A DNA stretch of 64,000 bases from Flammeovirgaceae bacterium. Its GTDB lineage: Bacteria; Bacteroidota; Bacteroidia; Cytophagales; Cyclobacteriaceae. Made by a program: the position numbers and the translations under genes. Of this stretch, positions 19,978 to 29,900 are shown in pieces. Within the stretch, counting starts at the first letter, position 1. Each line of letters begins with the position of its first letter. The notes under the pieces are model-generated. The model ran no database searches. It saw nothing but the letters and a program-made list of their open reading frames with translations, and was not told the DNA's origin. Location of the stretch: assembly GCA_013204595.1 (NCBI GenBank), contig JABMNK010000133.1, positions 1 through 64,000 on the forward strand. Reading direction: 5' to 3'.

Positions 19978-20580
19978 TCATTTAACGAAAAGCGCTAATT
20001 GCCTAGGTAATAACTGAAAGGTTTTCCTATGATGGGGGCTTATGCCATGCTTGCGAAGTCCTTCTCTATGTTTGATTGTGGGATATCCTACATTGGTATC
20101 CCATCCATAGTAAGGGAATTCGATTGCCAAATCATGCATAAGTTGATCTCGGTAGGTTTTGGCTAGCACGGAAGCGGCAGCGATAGCGTAAAATTTTTCG
20201 TCACCCTTTATGATACATTTGTAGGCAATCTCATTGTGTGGCTTATATCTGTTACCGTCAATTAAAAGGAGCTGGGGTTTCATTTTGAGCGTATCGATCG
20301 CACGTTGCATGGCAAGAAAAGATGCGTTGAGAATATTTATTGAGTCTATCTCTTGAGCAGTAACTAAACCGATGGCGTAGGCCAATGCAGTAGTTTCAAT
20401 TTCCAATTTGAGTTCCGATCGCTGAGAAGCACGGAGTTGTTTTGAATCGTTTAAAAAAGCATGTTTAAAATCTTTGGGTAAAATTACTGCGCTAGCGACC
20501 ACTGGACCAGCCAAGCAACCTCTGCCTGCTTCGTCGCATCCTGCTTCTATTTTTAAAAGATCAAAATAAGCTTTAAGCAT
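19978..20580 (-). CDS. rnhB: Ribonuclease HII
   Basis: A 200-residue RNase HII that removes ribonucleotides and RNA from RNA-DNA hybrids. The first two catalytic acids are D16-E17 in the signature GCDEAGRGCLAGPVVA; further conserved parts are DSKQL, LLIDGNRY and IIKGDEKFYAIAAASVLAKT, with the last acid in the following YRDQLMHDLA. It lies 15 nt downstream of the large propeller gene. The assignment is firm. Confidence 0.96.
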   Translation of the reverse strand: MLKAYFDLLKIEAGCDEAGRGCLAGPVVASAVILPKDFKHAFLNDSKQLRASQRSELKLEIETTALAYAIGLVTAQEIDSINILNASFLAMQRAIDTLKMKPQLLLIDGNRYKPHNEIAYKCIIKGDEKFYAIAAASVLAKTYRDQLMHDLAIEFPYYGWDTNVGYPTIKHREGLRKHGISPHHRKTFQLLPRQLALFVK

Positions 20581-20595
20581 TTAGCGAGTAAAGAA

Positions 20596-23500
20596 CTATT
20601 GAATGTATATTTTCTTGATTTGATGGATCCCAGCGGATTCTAAACGAACAAGGTAAATGCCAGATTTAAGGTCACCTTTTTCAAAAAGTAATTGGTTAGT
20701 TGAGGCTTCAAGTTCATATTCGCGGAGTATTTTTCCCTGAAGGTCCATCATGGTTAATATCCCTTTGTTTAGTAGTTTATATTTGATTTTTGCTGAGGTA
20801 CTAATCGGATTTGGATAGATGCTGAGCGTCATAGGGCTTTCATAGGGCAAGGCCAACGGAACATCTTGGATGTAGAGATCATCAATAACCCATCCCCATG
20901 CACTAACGCCTGGATCAGAATAGAGTCGGAATCTGATGAGCACAATATCTGCAGGTTCAAAAGTTTCCAACATATCAATAGTTCTGTCCTTATAGAGGTC
21001 ACTAGTCCCATCTTTTTGGGTATTGTAAAATTGAGCCCACTCTGGGTAAGCATTCGCATCATAACCAGCTAAAAAGGGAATCCAGTTGATTCCATCGCTC
21101 GAACCTTCGACAATGACGTAATCCCAAAATTCGGCATCTCCATAGACGGTGCCAGTTTCGCCAGTTTCTACAATGGCGACTTCCTTGAAAGTAATAGTGG
21201 CATTAGTTGAACCAATAATAATAGGCGTTTTTAAAACAGTCACTAGCTCGGTAGATAACGGATAGTCATGGTCCGAATGTAGGGCGATATCGGGAAATCC
21301 CGATTTGTAGGCACTAGAAAATCCTTGAAAGGCAAAATCATCATAAGCGTTATTGAAATCATGCTTGAAATCCCTTTTAGCTTCAAATACTTCATATAAT
21401 AATTGAGTGCTTTCAACGGATTCAAATTCGGCGCCATTGGAATAGGCCAGTGCTTTGATCTTTTTTAATCCATTGATCTTGAGATTATCTATGGTAAAAG
21501 TTCGGGTTCCTAGCTCTTGCTTGGCTAGGGTGTGAATCACTTGGTTATTGACTACAATCTGCGTAGAATCAAAGGTGTCACTATAGGTCATCAGGAAGGA
21601 TGTTTTACCTTCTGTATCAATTGATACCAGATCAATGTTTGGCGCAAAAATGATATTTTCTTTTACTTCTTGAAGGGTCACTGACCATATCCCGCGACCG
21701 TAGGTACCCAATACAATTTGATCATCTTGAATTTTCATAGAATAGATTTTTACCAATGGAAGATTTGACGATAGTAACGCCCATGAGTTGCCGCCATCCA
21801 AGCTTTCCACAATACCAATTTCGGTACCCACCCAGATGTGATCAGGATCATTTGGGAAACAAAGTAGGGTGTGTGTGGCGACATTGGGAAATCCACGAGT
21901 ACTTGCTTTAGACGTACCGTCAAAGCCTGAAATATCTGTCCAAGTCTGTCCTAAATCGCTCGTCTTCAATATCTTGGGAAATCTATCTATTGAGAATAGG
22001 GCAAACGCCGTTTGTGCATCACTAGGGTGAGTTGCCAATCCCGAGAGATTACCCATATTAAATTCAGAATAATTTTCAGTGGGCTCAAAAGAGGCTCCTG
22101 CATCTTGAGAAACGAATATTCGATAATCTTCACTGAGGTAACCACCTGTCCAAATTGTTTTGGGATCAGCCATCGACACTTTGATGTCGTTATAGTTTGT
22201 AAATAGCCAATAATCAGAATCCACATTTGTTGATTTCCAATTATTACCAAAATCATTGGAAACATAAACGCCCGTTTTACCTATTGCAAACAGACGGTCG
22301 GGATAGCGCCTCGAATTCGACAGTCGAGACAAAAAAGGCCCATCATCCGCAGCAATACCGGAAGAAGCTTTTTGCCAAGTGGTGCCGCCATTTGTACTAG
22401 CATAAAATCGGTTAAAATAGATTGATCCGATTATTTTGTTTCCGTCACGGTTGTTCCATATGGCTTCAAATCCGTCGCCACCTAGCGCGAAATTGTAATT
22501 AGTGGAGGCGCTAGACGAAGTGCCTTTTGGCGTGTAAAAAGAGCCGTTGTCTTGCGTGCCGCCAATATATCTATCTTCTCCTGGCATTTTATCGGCGCCA
22601 TAAAGCTGTGTCGTGTTATAACCTAGGCTTACATATTCAAAGTCTTTATCGGCATGACCAGGTTGCTTCGAGTTTTTTGAAAGATAAATGCCCCCATCAT
22701 TGGTGCTTAAAAGATTGAAAGTTGAATCATTCTGATTCAAATTGAGCGCGTGAAAACTGTGATGATCTGGGTGTATACCGTCTTCTGATCTGGGTAGGTA
22801 TTGAGCTATGGAGTTATTGCCTTCATAATTACGATAGGCGTCTGCGATGCTGAAAGTTTCTCTAATAATGGTTTCTCTTTGAACTTTCCCAATTTTCAAA
22901 TTAGATGTAGGGAGCGATATTGGATCAAAATCAAATCCCTCCACGCCAACAGGCCAGAAGAAATACATTCGGTTATAAGTTTGTCCACCATTTAAGGCAA
23001 TAGCGCTATCGGGCAATTCAGCATAGTCTATCAAGTGAATAAAGAGATATTCTCTTGACTGGTCAGCAGCAGGTCCTGTGGTTAAAGCTGGGATCAAATT
23101 CCACGTACTATCTTCTTGTTGATCCCTAAAGGAAACCATTAGTTGTTGGTCATTAGTGAGATCCCAAACTTGAAAGGGCACTTCTACATAATCTTGATAA
23201 ATATAATTTGCATCTGGTACGCCAGCACCCATGCCGCTGACGGTAAAGCGGTGCGCTTTTTGAGTGCCTTGGCCGAAGCGAACTTCAATATTTACAATAT
23301 TGGCATATCCCACAGCTCCAACATCAAGTGTACCACCCGAGTAATCTCCTGAGAAGTTGATATATGACATGAAGACATCTGTTCCCACGTCTTCTTTCTC
23401 AAGTATGTTATTAGTTTTGGATGTTTCCGTAGCTGTAAATTCCCAGATATTTACACCTCCAACATAGACTTTATTTGAATCAAAGGGATGTGCCAATACT

Positions 23501-24609
23501 GCATTATCGTACGAACCCTGGCCCCCGAGAACATCAAAATTATCCTCATCTTTTGCTTCACTTACCTGAGACCAAGTTTCTGCCCCGTCTTTCGATAGGA
23601 ACACATTCCCATCTTCATTTACAGCCCAAATCAATCCGGCAGCCACTGTTGAAATACTTAATTCAATTCTCCCGCTCGCATTTAAGCCAGAACTTTTTAA
23701 AGACCACGTATTACCACCATCGATTGATTTATAAATCCCTTTGTGTCGCACACTTGCATACTGAATATCCCAATTATCGTAGTCACTGGCTACCATATCT
23801 ACAATGAGTCCATTCTGGAAGGTCAGACTTTTGGACCAAGAAATCCCACCATCGATTGATTTATAAATACCTGAAGAAATGGTGAAAGGGTCCCATGAGC
23901 TATTTCTTCCCACGACGACAAGTTGATTCTCGTTTGTTGGATTTACCGTAATTCTTCCGATCATTTGAAGGTCTGGAATGGTCAATGGATTTATTATTGG
24001 AAACCAAGATTCACCGTGATTAGTTGATTTGAACAATCCTTGACCATTAATATTCCCAGCATTTTGCTCCCCGGTGCCAGCATATAATACATTGGGATTC
24101 GTAGCCGATTGAGCCAATGCATTGGTGCCCAAGTTTGGCAAGCCAACTGAGGAGGTTTTCCAAGTAGCGCCCCCATTAGTGGTTTTCCAAATACCGCCAG
24201 ATGCGGCTCCAGCAAACCAAGTGTTTTGAGTGGGATCAGCCGCATCAACGATTAGGGCTCGTGTCCTGCCAGCATAGTTGGCAGGACCCCGTTCAACAAA
24301 AGTATAGACGTCTGTTGCTCTAGCTCTTTGTGCATTATTTTTCATTTTATTATAGGCGTCCCATTGATAGCCTGCTTGATAGGTTGGCGCTTCTTGACCA
24401 TATCCAGTTCTGATCATTTTTTCTATTTCAGCAAATATTTCTGGATGGTCTGATTCCTCATTTTCTGTCTCCTTTTCTAGTCCTTTTGATTGCTTATCAG
24501 TGGTCCTTATAATTTCGTAGTTGCTGGAATTTTCTGGGGAAGATTCTTGGTTAATAAGGATTAGAAAAAGAGAAGAAACTAGAAAGATGAATAAAAAAAT
24601 GCGCTTCAT
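20596..24609 (-). CDS. T9SS-sorted Asp-box (VPS10/BNR) propeller protein
   Basis: A 1337-residue secreted protein. An N-terminal hydrophobic segment (residues 4-19) acts as the export signal. Sialidase-type Asp-boxes of the form S-x-D-x-G-x-T-W occur at about 143-150, 195-202, 251-258, 295-302 and 339-346, with four or five more in the second half, indicating one or two sortilin-like propellers. A roughly 260-residue stretch after 390 lacks the boxes and may be an inserted domain. A lectin-like region precedes a C-terminal T9SS type A sorting domain starting LSIYPNPIS. PorU/PorV in this window would process it. Binding partner or substrate is unknown. Confidence 0.88.
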   Translation of the reverse strand: MKRIFLFIFLVSSLFLILINQESSPENSSNYEIIRTTDKQSKGLEKETENEESDHPEIFAEIEKMIRTGYGQEAPTYQAGYQWDAYNKMKNNAQRARATDVYTFVERGPANYAGRTRALIVDAADPTQNTWFAGAASGGIWKTTNGGATWKTSSVGLPNLGTNALAQSATNPNVLYAGTGEQNAGNINGQGLFKSTNHGESWFPIINPLTIPDLQMIGRITVNPTNENQLVVVGRNSSWDPFTISSGIYKSIDGGISWSKSLTFQNGLIVDMVASDYDNWDIQYASVRHKGIYKSIDGGNTWSLKSSGLNASGRIELSISTVAAGLIWAVNEDGNVFLSKDGAETWSQVSEAKDEDNFDVLGGQGSYDNAVLAHPFDSNKVYVGGVNIWEFTATETSKTNNILEKEDVGTDVFMSYINFSGDYSGGTLDVGAVGYANIVNIEVRFGQGTQKAHRFTVSGMGAGVPDANYIYQDYVEVPFQVWDLTNDQQLMVSFRDQQEDSTWNLIPALTTGPAADQSREYLFIHLIDYAELPDSAIALNGGQTYNRMYFFWPVGVEGFDFDPISLPTSNLKIGKVQRETIIRETFSIADAYRNYEGNNSIAQYLPRSEDGIHPDHHSFHALNLNQNDSTFNLLSTNDGGIYLSKNSKQPGHADKDFEYVSLGYNTTQLYGADKMPGEDRYIGGTQDNGSFYTPKGTSSSASTNYNFALGGDGFEAIWNNRDGNKIIGSIYFNRFYASTNGGTTWQKASSGIAADDGPFLSRLSNSRRYPDRLFAIGKTGVYVSNDFGNNWKSTNVDSDYWLFTNYNDIKVSMADPKTIWTGGYLSEDYRIFVSQDAGASFEPTENYSEFNMGNLSGLATHPSDAQTAFALFSIDRFPKILKTSDLGQTWTDISGFDGTSKASTRGFPNVATHTLLCFPNDPDHIWVGTEIGIVESLDGGNSWALLSSNLPLVKIYSMKIQDDQIVLGTYGRGIWSVTLQEVKENIIFAPNIDLVSIDTEGKTSFLMTYSDTFDSTQIVVNNQVIHTLAKQELGTRTFTIDNLKINGLKKIKALAYSNGAEFESVESTQLLYEVFEAKRDFKHDFNNAYDDFAFQGFSSAYKSGFPDIALHSDHDYPLSTELVTVLKTPIIIGSTNATITFKEVAIVETGETGTVYGDAEFWDYVIVEGSSDGINWIPFLAGYDANAYPEWAQFYNTQKDGTSDLYKDRTIDMLETFEPADIVLIRFRLYSDPGVSAWGWVIDDLYIQDVPLALPYESPMTLSIYPNPISTSAKIKYKLLNKGILTMMDLQGKILREYELEASTNQLLFEKGDLKSGIYLVRLESAGIHQIKKIYIQ

Positions 24610-25095
24610 ATTTTATTTTAAGTTCATGACGATGCGTTAACCCTAAGGGTTTGGCACAATAAATTCAAAAATATTGATTTTATCTTTAAATCTAGTTTAA
24701 TAAATAACATTATTGATCACTTAAGATTAATTTTGGTTTCTTTTCGACAAATAGGGTATAAATCATGATTCATCTTATATTTCTGGATAAAAAAAGACAG
24801 TCAACGAATTCATGAAAATAGGTGGATAGTGCGTGCAAAGATTAGGTCGTTAATTCAAGTTGACAATCTAGTCTTTATGGTAAGCGGTATTTTAAGAATT
24901 TCGCTATCGGTATCATTTTTATTTTCGACTATTTCAATATTACATAGGGAAAAACGGGTGTCTTTGCGGTGAGTATTACTTTGAGATATCCATGAGGAGG
25001 GCTATGTGAGAATTAAAAGAAGAAACAGTTACCCCTGCCATTCACTGGATAGAGATATGAGTTTGGGATAGACAGAAATGGAAGGTTTTTAGATC

Positions 25096-25120
25096 AAAAA
25101 CCCGCCCTCGCAAAAGGGCG
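25096..25120 (-). terminator. Intrinsic-terminator-like hairpin, minus strand
   Basis: CGCCCT at 25103-25108 pairs with AGGGCG at 25115-25120 around a 6-nt loop. On the minus strand the stem is followed by GG and then TTTTT. No annotated gene is upstream of it on that strand, so it may end a small unrecognised RNA or be a relic. Confidence 0.5.
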
Positions 25121-25249
25121 TTGAGATGTGTCTTAATGGCCAAATACCCTATAGCGGGAGTCGCGTAGGTCTACTGAACATAGATTGTATTGTTTGAAAT
25201 TTTATAATTTTTCTGATGATTAATTAAAGACGTTCGCGAAGAATAGGTC

Positions 25250-25278
25250 TTGTTCCTTGGTTCATGTCAGTAACTTTA
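25250..25278 (+). promoter_or_regulatory. Bacteroidota-type promoter of the MATE gene
   Basis: TTG at 25250-25252, an 18-nt spacer, then TAACTTTA at 25271-25278, one mismatch from TAnnTTTG. The implied transcript has a leader of about 75 nt before ATG 25362. Confidence 0.55.
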
Positions 25279-25361
25279 AGGGAGTAACCATTCTTCATAA
25301 ATAAGGGACTCGACTGCTGGGTATAAATGTTTAAATTCGCCCCGAATTCTTACATAATTTA

Positions 25362-26666
25362 ATGACCATAAAGGAACATTTTAGAAAAAACATTGTACTG
25401 GCATTGCCGGTCATCATAGGACAACTGGGTCATATTATGGTATCGGTAGCAGATACGATGATGGTAGGAAGAATAGGGGTAATTCCGCTGGCAGGCGCCA
25501 CTTTTGCAGGTACTTTTTTTCATGTATTCATGCTTTTTGGGATAGGCGTGAGTTATGCCATAACACCTTTAGTAGCAGCAGATCCTTCAAATAGGTCGAA
25601 ATTGCTTGTCTATTTGCAGAATGGGTTCCTATTAAATGGAGTGCTAGCCATATTGATGTGTTTCTCTGTATTAATTTTAGCACCCTTTCTGCATTTATTT
25701 GGTCAGGAACCTGAAGTTGCGATAGCGGCGAAACCTTATCTCGTTATTATTTCATTCTCGCTCTTACCGATGATGATTTTTCAGGCTTTCAGACAATTTT
25801 CGGAAGGACAATCTAATACTTTTAGCCCCATGATTGTTTCAATTGTGGCCAACATGATCAATATTGGTTTAAACTATTTATTTATCTATGGAAAGTTTGG
25901 CTTTCCAGTAATGGGATTGAATGGAGCGGGTTATGCTACCTTGATTTCTAGATTTATCATGGTTTTATTGATGATGTTTTTGATTCGAGACTTATGGAAA
26001 GGGTTCAAATGGAAGTTTGATGTAGGCGTAGTTAGGAAATTATTACACATTGGAATTCCCTCCGGCTTACAATATGTTTTTGAGATTGGCGCGTTTTCAA
26101 TGGCCGCCATTATGGTAGGTTGGATTAGCGCGGAAGCTTTGGCGGCGCATCAAATAGCGCTGAATATGGTGGCCGTGACCTATATGGCCGCGTCAGGGTT
26201 AGGCGCAGCAGCAGCCATTCGCATAGGGAATCAAATGGGGAAAAAGGATCTTAGCAATTTAAAACGGGCAGGGGTCTCTAGTTTTGTTTTGGTGGTGATA
26301 TTCATGGCATTAGCGGCTATGTTAATCGTGCTATTTCGTAGCTTTTTGGTGGATTTGTACATTGATGAAATAGCGGTAAAAGAAATAGCCTTAGGATTGC
26401 TGATTATTGCAGCGGGGTTTCAAATTTCAGATGGCCTCCAAGCAGTTGGATTAGGCGTATTAAGAGGGTTAATGGATGTCAAAGTCCCTACTCTGGTGAC
26501 TTTTTTTGTGTATTGGATTTGTGCCATACCGGGAAGTTACTTGTTGGCATTTACCTTTGAGATGGGGGTCTCGGGAGTGTGGTATGCTTTGTCTGCGGCC
26601 CTTTCGTTAGCGGCCCTTTTGCATATCATCCGATTTATCTATTTGACTCGCAGACTTCAATTTTAG
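25362..26666 (+). CDS. MATE-family efflux transporter
   Basis: A 434-residue inner-membrane protein with 12 predicted spans and the NorM/DinF-like MATE repeat structure. The N-terminus has ALPVIIGQLGHIMVSVADTMM and GRIGVIPLAGATFAG; the second half repeats the pattern with IGIPSGLQYVFEIGAFSMAA. MATE proteins export cationic drugs and metabolites using sodium or proton gradients. It has its own promoter and is followed by an MFS exporter with a separate promoter. Substrate cannot be told from sequence. Confidence 0.92.
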   Translation: MTIKEHFRKNIVLALPVIIGQLGHIMVSVADTMMVGRIGVIPLAGATFAGTFFHVFMLFGIGVSYAITPLVAADPSNRSKLLVYLQNGFLLNGVLAILMCFSVLILAPFLHLFGQEPEVAIAAKPYLVIISFSLLPMMIFQAFRQFSEGQSNTFSPMIVSIVANMINIGLNYLFIYGKFGFPVMGLNGAGYATLISRFIMVLLMMFLIRDLWKGFKWKFDVGVVRKLLHIGIPSGLQYVFEIGAFSMAAIMVGWISAEALAAHQIALNMVAVTYMAASGLGAAAAIRIGNQMGKKDLSNLKRAGVSSFVLVVIFMALAAMLIVLFRSFLVDLYIDEIAVKEIALGLLIIAAGFQISDGLQAVGLGVLRGLMDVKVPTLVTFFVYWICAIPGSYLLAFTFEMGVSGVWYALSAALSLAALLHIIRFIYLTRRLQF

Positions 26667-26804
26667 TGTCCAGCTATTGGGTTTTATTCGAGCTAAAGAC
26701 CACGCCACCCCTCACACTGTAAGAGAGAGTAGATCACTTGAGATTTTTTTTTGGAATGTGGAAAGTGTTCATTTTTTCTGTAATGGTGTTCGGCAAAACA
26801 ATCA

Positions 26805-26834
26805 TTTGGTTTAAATGATAATAAGCTAGTTTTG
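26805..26834 (+). promoter_or_regulatory. Bacteroidota-type promoter of the TetA-like exporter
   Basis: TTTG at 26805-26808, an 18-nt spacer and a full TAGTTTTG -7 element at 26827-26834, which is a perfect match to the consensus. The leader to ATG 26852 would be about 10 nt. Confidence 0.65.
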
Positions 26835-26851
26835 CGCCACTCAATTCTGAA

Positions 26852-28069
26852 ATGAAAAATCAAAAGGCCGCGCTAGGGTTTATTTTTGTTACCGTCCTTA
26901 TCGATGTGATCGGTTTGGGAATTATTATTCCGGTTATTCCAAAATTAATCATGGAATTGAGTGGTGAAAATGTAAGCCAGGCATCTAGATATGGGGGATG
27001 GCTGATGTTCATTTATGCGTTTATGCAATTTATTTTCTCACCAATACTCGGGGGTTTGAGCGATAAATTTGGTAGGCGCCCGATTCTACTTTTTTCACTA
27101 TTTGGCTTAGGTATAGATTACTTGCTGGTGGCTTTTTCATCAAGTCTTTGGTGGTTGTTTTTGGCAAGACTAATCGCAGGAATTGGTGGGGCCAGTTTCA
27201 CAACGGCATCTGCTTATATAGCAGATATCTCGACGCCAGAAAAGCGCACGCAAAATTTCGGCATGTTGGGTGCGGCATTTGGCTTGGGGTTTATCATTGG
27301 TCCAGTTATAGGGGGTATACTCGGTGATATTGGATCAAGAATCCCCTTTTTTGCAGCGGCTGCTATAGCCCTATTAAATTGGCTTTATGGCTATTTTATG
27401 GTGCCTGAATCACTGCCAAAAGAAAATAGAAGACCTTTTACGATGGCTCGAGCAAACCCATTTGGAACATTTAAGCAGCTTAAAAAGCATCCTTTGATCA
27501 TTGGGTTATCAATTACGTTATTTTATATTTATATAGCCCATCATGCCACACAATCTACCTGGGCGTATTTTACCATTGAGCGTTTTCAATGGGATGAAGC
27601 ACAGGTAGGCTATTCATTTGGGTATGTTGGTTTGATGATTGTCCTTGTGCAAGGGGTGATCATCAGACATGCCGTGCGGATATTGGGACAGGTAAAAGCC
27701 ATATATGTCGGGCTTTCTTTTAACATGCTGGGAATGCTTTTAATTGCGTTTTCTACTGAGGGATGGATGATTTATGTGGTCATGTTTCCGTATGCAATGG
27801 GCGGATTAGCTGGGCCCACCATGCAAGCTTTGATGTCCACTAAAGTTAATCCAGACGAACAAGGAGAGCTACAAGGGGGACTCACTAGTTTAATGAGCAT
27901 TACTTCTATTATAGGGCCACCATTGATGACGACCATTTTCGCCTATTTTACTTCTGATGATGCCCCTTTCTACTTTCCAGGATCGCCTTTTATTCTAGGC
28001 ACTATTTTGTGTGGGATTGGCTTCATATTTGCCATTCGTACTTTACGAGGAATTAATAAGCCTTCGTAG
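26852..28069 (+). CDS. MFS transporter, TetA/TCR-like
   Basis: A 405-residue 12-span major facilitator. The N-terminus VLIDVIGLGIIIPVIPKLIM and motif A GGLSDKFGRRPIL at about 67-79 match the TCR/Tet drug:proton antiporter group, as do FLARLIAGIGGASFTTASAY and GPVIGGILGD (antiporter motif C). Many Bacteroidota carry such chromosomal genes without tetracycline resistance, so the substrate is open. It lies alone behind its own promoter, next to the MATE exporter. Confidence 0.9.
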   Translation: MKNQKAALGFIFVTVLIDVIGLGIIIPVIPKLIMELSGENVSQASRYGGWLMFIYAFMQFIFSPILGGLSDKFGRRPILLFSLFGLGIDYLLVAFSSSLWWLFLARLIAGIGGASFTTASAYIADISTPEKRTQNFGMLGAAFGLGFIIGPVIGGILGDIGSRIPFFAAAAIALLNWLYGYFMVPESLPKENRRPFTMARANPFGTFKQLKKHPLIIGLSITLFYIYIAHHATQSTWAYFTIERFQWDEAQVGYSFGYVGLMIVLVQGVIIRHAVRILGQVKAIYVGLSFNMLGMLLIAFSTEGWMIYVVMFPYAMGGLAGPTMQALMSTKVNPDEQGELQGGLTSLMSITSIIGPPLMTTIFAYFTSDDAPFYFPGSPFILGTILCGIGFIFAIRTLRGINKPS

Positions 28070-28186
28070 CTTTCTATGCTTTTTTTTGGTAGAATTAATA
28101 TCTTCAAGTAGGTTAATTAATTAATTTATTCATTTTTGGGTAATATTTTTAGAAAAATGTATCTAAGATGATACAGGGTGAATTAG

Positions 28187-29620
28187 ATGAATTTACGAAA
28201 GATATTTTTTTCCTTTTTAGTATTGATAGTTCTGTTTTGCAGTTTCATTCTTTTCAAAACATTGACTTTTAAATCCTTACAACGCAACTACCAAAAGGTT
28301 GCAAGTGTGACGGTTCCGGAATCGGCGATTAGGAGATTTCAAGATGCATTGGCATTTAGAACTATTTCTTATAGTGATCCTTTATTGTTGGATACGACTG
28401 CATTTTCAGGATTTTTGAGATACGTAGCAACTGCTTTTCCATTGGTCGATAGCTTACTGGAAAAAAGAATTTTGGGAGGTTATACCTTGCTCTATCAATG
28501 GAGTGGTCAGTCGGATTCCAGTCCAGCCTTAATTTATTCTCACTATGATGTAGTACCAGTAGATTCTGCTTCGTTGACCAAGTGGGAGGCGCCACCTTTT
28601 TCAGGAGATATTCTTGATGGATATATTTATGGTCGTGGGGCTTTGGATGACAAGGTTGGGGTCCTAGCTACGCTAGAAGCGATGGAGCTACTGCTTTCAA
28701 AAGGATTTCGACCTGCTAGAACCTTGTATTTTGGCTTTGGTCATGATGAAGAAGTGGGAGGGAATAATGGGGCAGGTTTAATAGTATCGTATTTGAAAAA
28801 AAATGGGGTCAAATTAAAATTTTCGCTTGATGAAGGGGCACCTCTTATGGATGGGAAGTTGGTTGGAATCACGCGACCTGTTGCCCTGATAGGAACTGCA
28901 GAGAAGGGTTATGTTTCTTATAAACTAACCATTAATACCTTAGGGGGTCACTCTTCAACGCCGACGGAGGATAACACTATAGGGTCTTTGGCAAAAGCGA
29001 TTGTTCAATTGGAACAAAATCAATTTGATTACCTAATAGCACCAGTCGCGGAGCAACTTAGATATCTAGGGCCAGAAATGCACTTTTTTAGACGAATGGT
29101 ATTTGCCAATTTATGGATGACTGAATCCATGATTTTGAAACAATTGAATGCCCATACAACGACAGCACCCACCATGATTGAAGGGGGAATAAAAGACAAC
29201 GTGATCCCTACTACCGCCTCGGTTGTGATAAATTTCCGGATAATGCCCGGTCAAAGCATACAAGAAGTATATGATCATGTTTTAGAGGTAGTAAATGATC
29301 CTAGGATTCAAATCACCCCACTACCAAGCGGAGGATATGAAGCTTCGCCCGTTTCTAGTGCTAATACTGAAGCATTTGAACTACTTGAAAAGACTGTCAA
29401 ACAAGTCTTTGGAGACGTAGTGGTTTCACCTTTTTTATTGCCTGCGGGGACTGATTCTAAGTATTTCGTGACTATTTCAGAAAGTAGTTACCGAATGAAT
29501 CCTGCGAAAATATCGGGGATATCAGCGGCGGGATTTCATGGATTGAACGAGCGAATTTCAGTCGAATCTTACCTGTCTTCGGTCCAATTTTATCATCAAT
29601 TGATCGTCAATATTGAATAA
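28187..29620 (+). CDS. M20-family metallopeptidase (carboxypeptidase S-like)
   Basis: A 477-residue dizinc hydrolase with an N-terminal membrane anchor (residues about 8-25), suggesting a periplasmic location. The metal ligands are intact: H119 and D121 in YSHYDVVPVD, D154 in GRGALDDKVG, the E188-E189 pair in GHDEEVGG, and a C-terminal His in GFHGLNERIS. It resembles the PM20D1/carboxypeptidase S subfamily, which acts on peptides or N-acyl amino acids. It is a single gene. Confidence 0.9.
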   Translation: MNLRKIFFSFLVLIVLFCSFILFKTLTFKSLQRNYQKVASVTVPESAIRRFQDALAFRTISYSDPLLLDTTAFSGFLRYVATAFPLVDSLLEKRILGGYTLLYQWSGQSDSSPALIYSHYDVVPVDSASLTKWEAPPFSGDILDGYIYGRGALDDKVGVLATLEAMELLLSKGFRPARTLYFGFGHDEEVGGNNGAGLIVSYLKKNGVKLKFSLDEGAPLMDGKLVGITRPVALIGTAEKGYVSYKLTINTLGGHSSTPTEDNTIGSLAKAIVQLEQNQFDYLIAPVAEQLRYLGPEMHFFRRMVFANLWMTESMILKQLNAHTTTAPTMIEGGIKDNVIPTTASVVINFRIMPGQSIQEVYDHVLEVVNDPRIQITPLPSGGYEASPVSSANTEAFELLEKTVKQVFGDVVVSPFLLPAGTDSKYFVTISESSYRMNPAKISGISAAGFHGLNERISVESYLSSVQFYHQLIVNIE

Positions 29621-29900
29621 ATATTTGTTTGTTTATATAAAGCATCAAACTTTTTGAAGTGATTAGTTACTTAATAGATGATGGATTTTAGTTAAGTTTA
29701 TTTATATTAATGCATTAGTATTGGAAGTTAAGGTCCTAAAACATTGATTAGGTCATTTTTTTTTGTTAAATTCGCCGACTTTAGTATGATCAAAGGAGGT
29801 CGTTTTTAGCCTTAAAACTTGAATTTAAGCATTACAAATCCGGACATCTGAGTAAAGCCTTTATCCAGTTAAATTAGAATTTAATAACTAACTAACACGT

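Larger units (their letters stand above)
24610..25361. other. Long intergenic region without a recognisable gene
   Basis: About 750 bp between the divergent propeller and MATE genes, far longer than other gaps here. No ORF over 45 codons looks coding in either strand. It holds a small palindrome AACCC-TAA-GGGTT at 24639-24651, a hairpin with a T-run for the minus strand at 25096-25120 and the MATE promoter at 25250-25278. No tRNA-like fold was seen. Confidence 0.6.

Noticed and set aside
24886-24984. Short hydrophobic ORF in the 24.6-25.4 kb gap
   Set aside because: Only about 32 codons, no start context and no similarity that I can support.
25200-25350. Minus-strand 24-codon ORF (MKNGYSLKVTDMNQGTRPIL)
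   Set aside because: Too short, overlaps the MATE promoter, and in-frame stop lies just upstream.
26667-26750. Possible terminator after the MATE gene (CTCA ... TGAG then T-run)
   Set aside because: Four-base stem with a long loop is not convincing.
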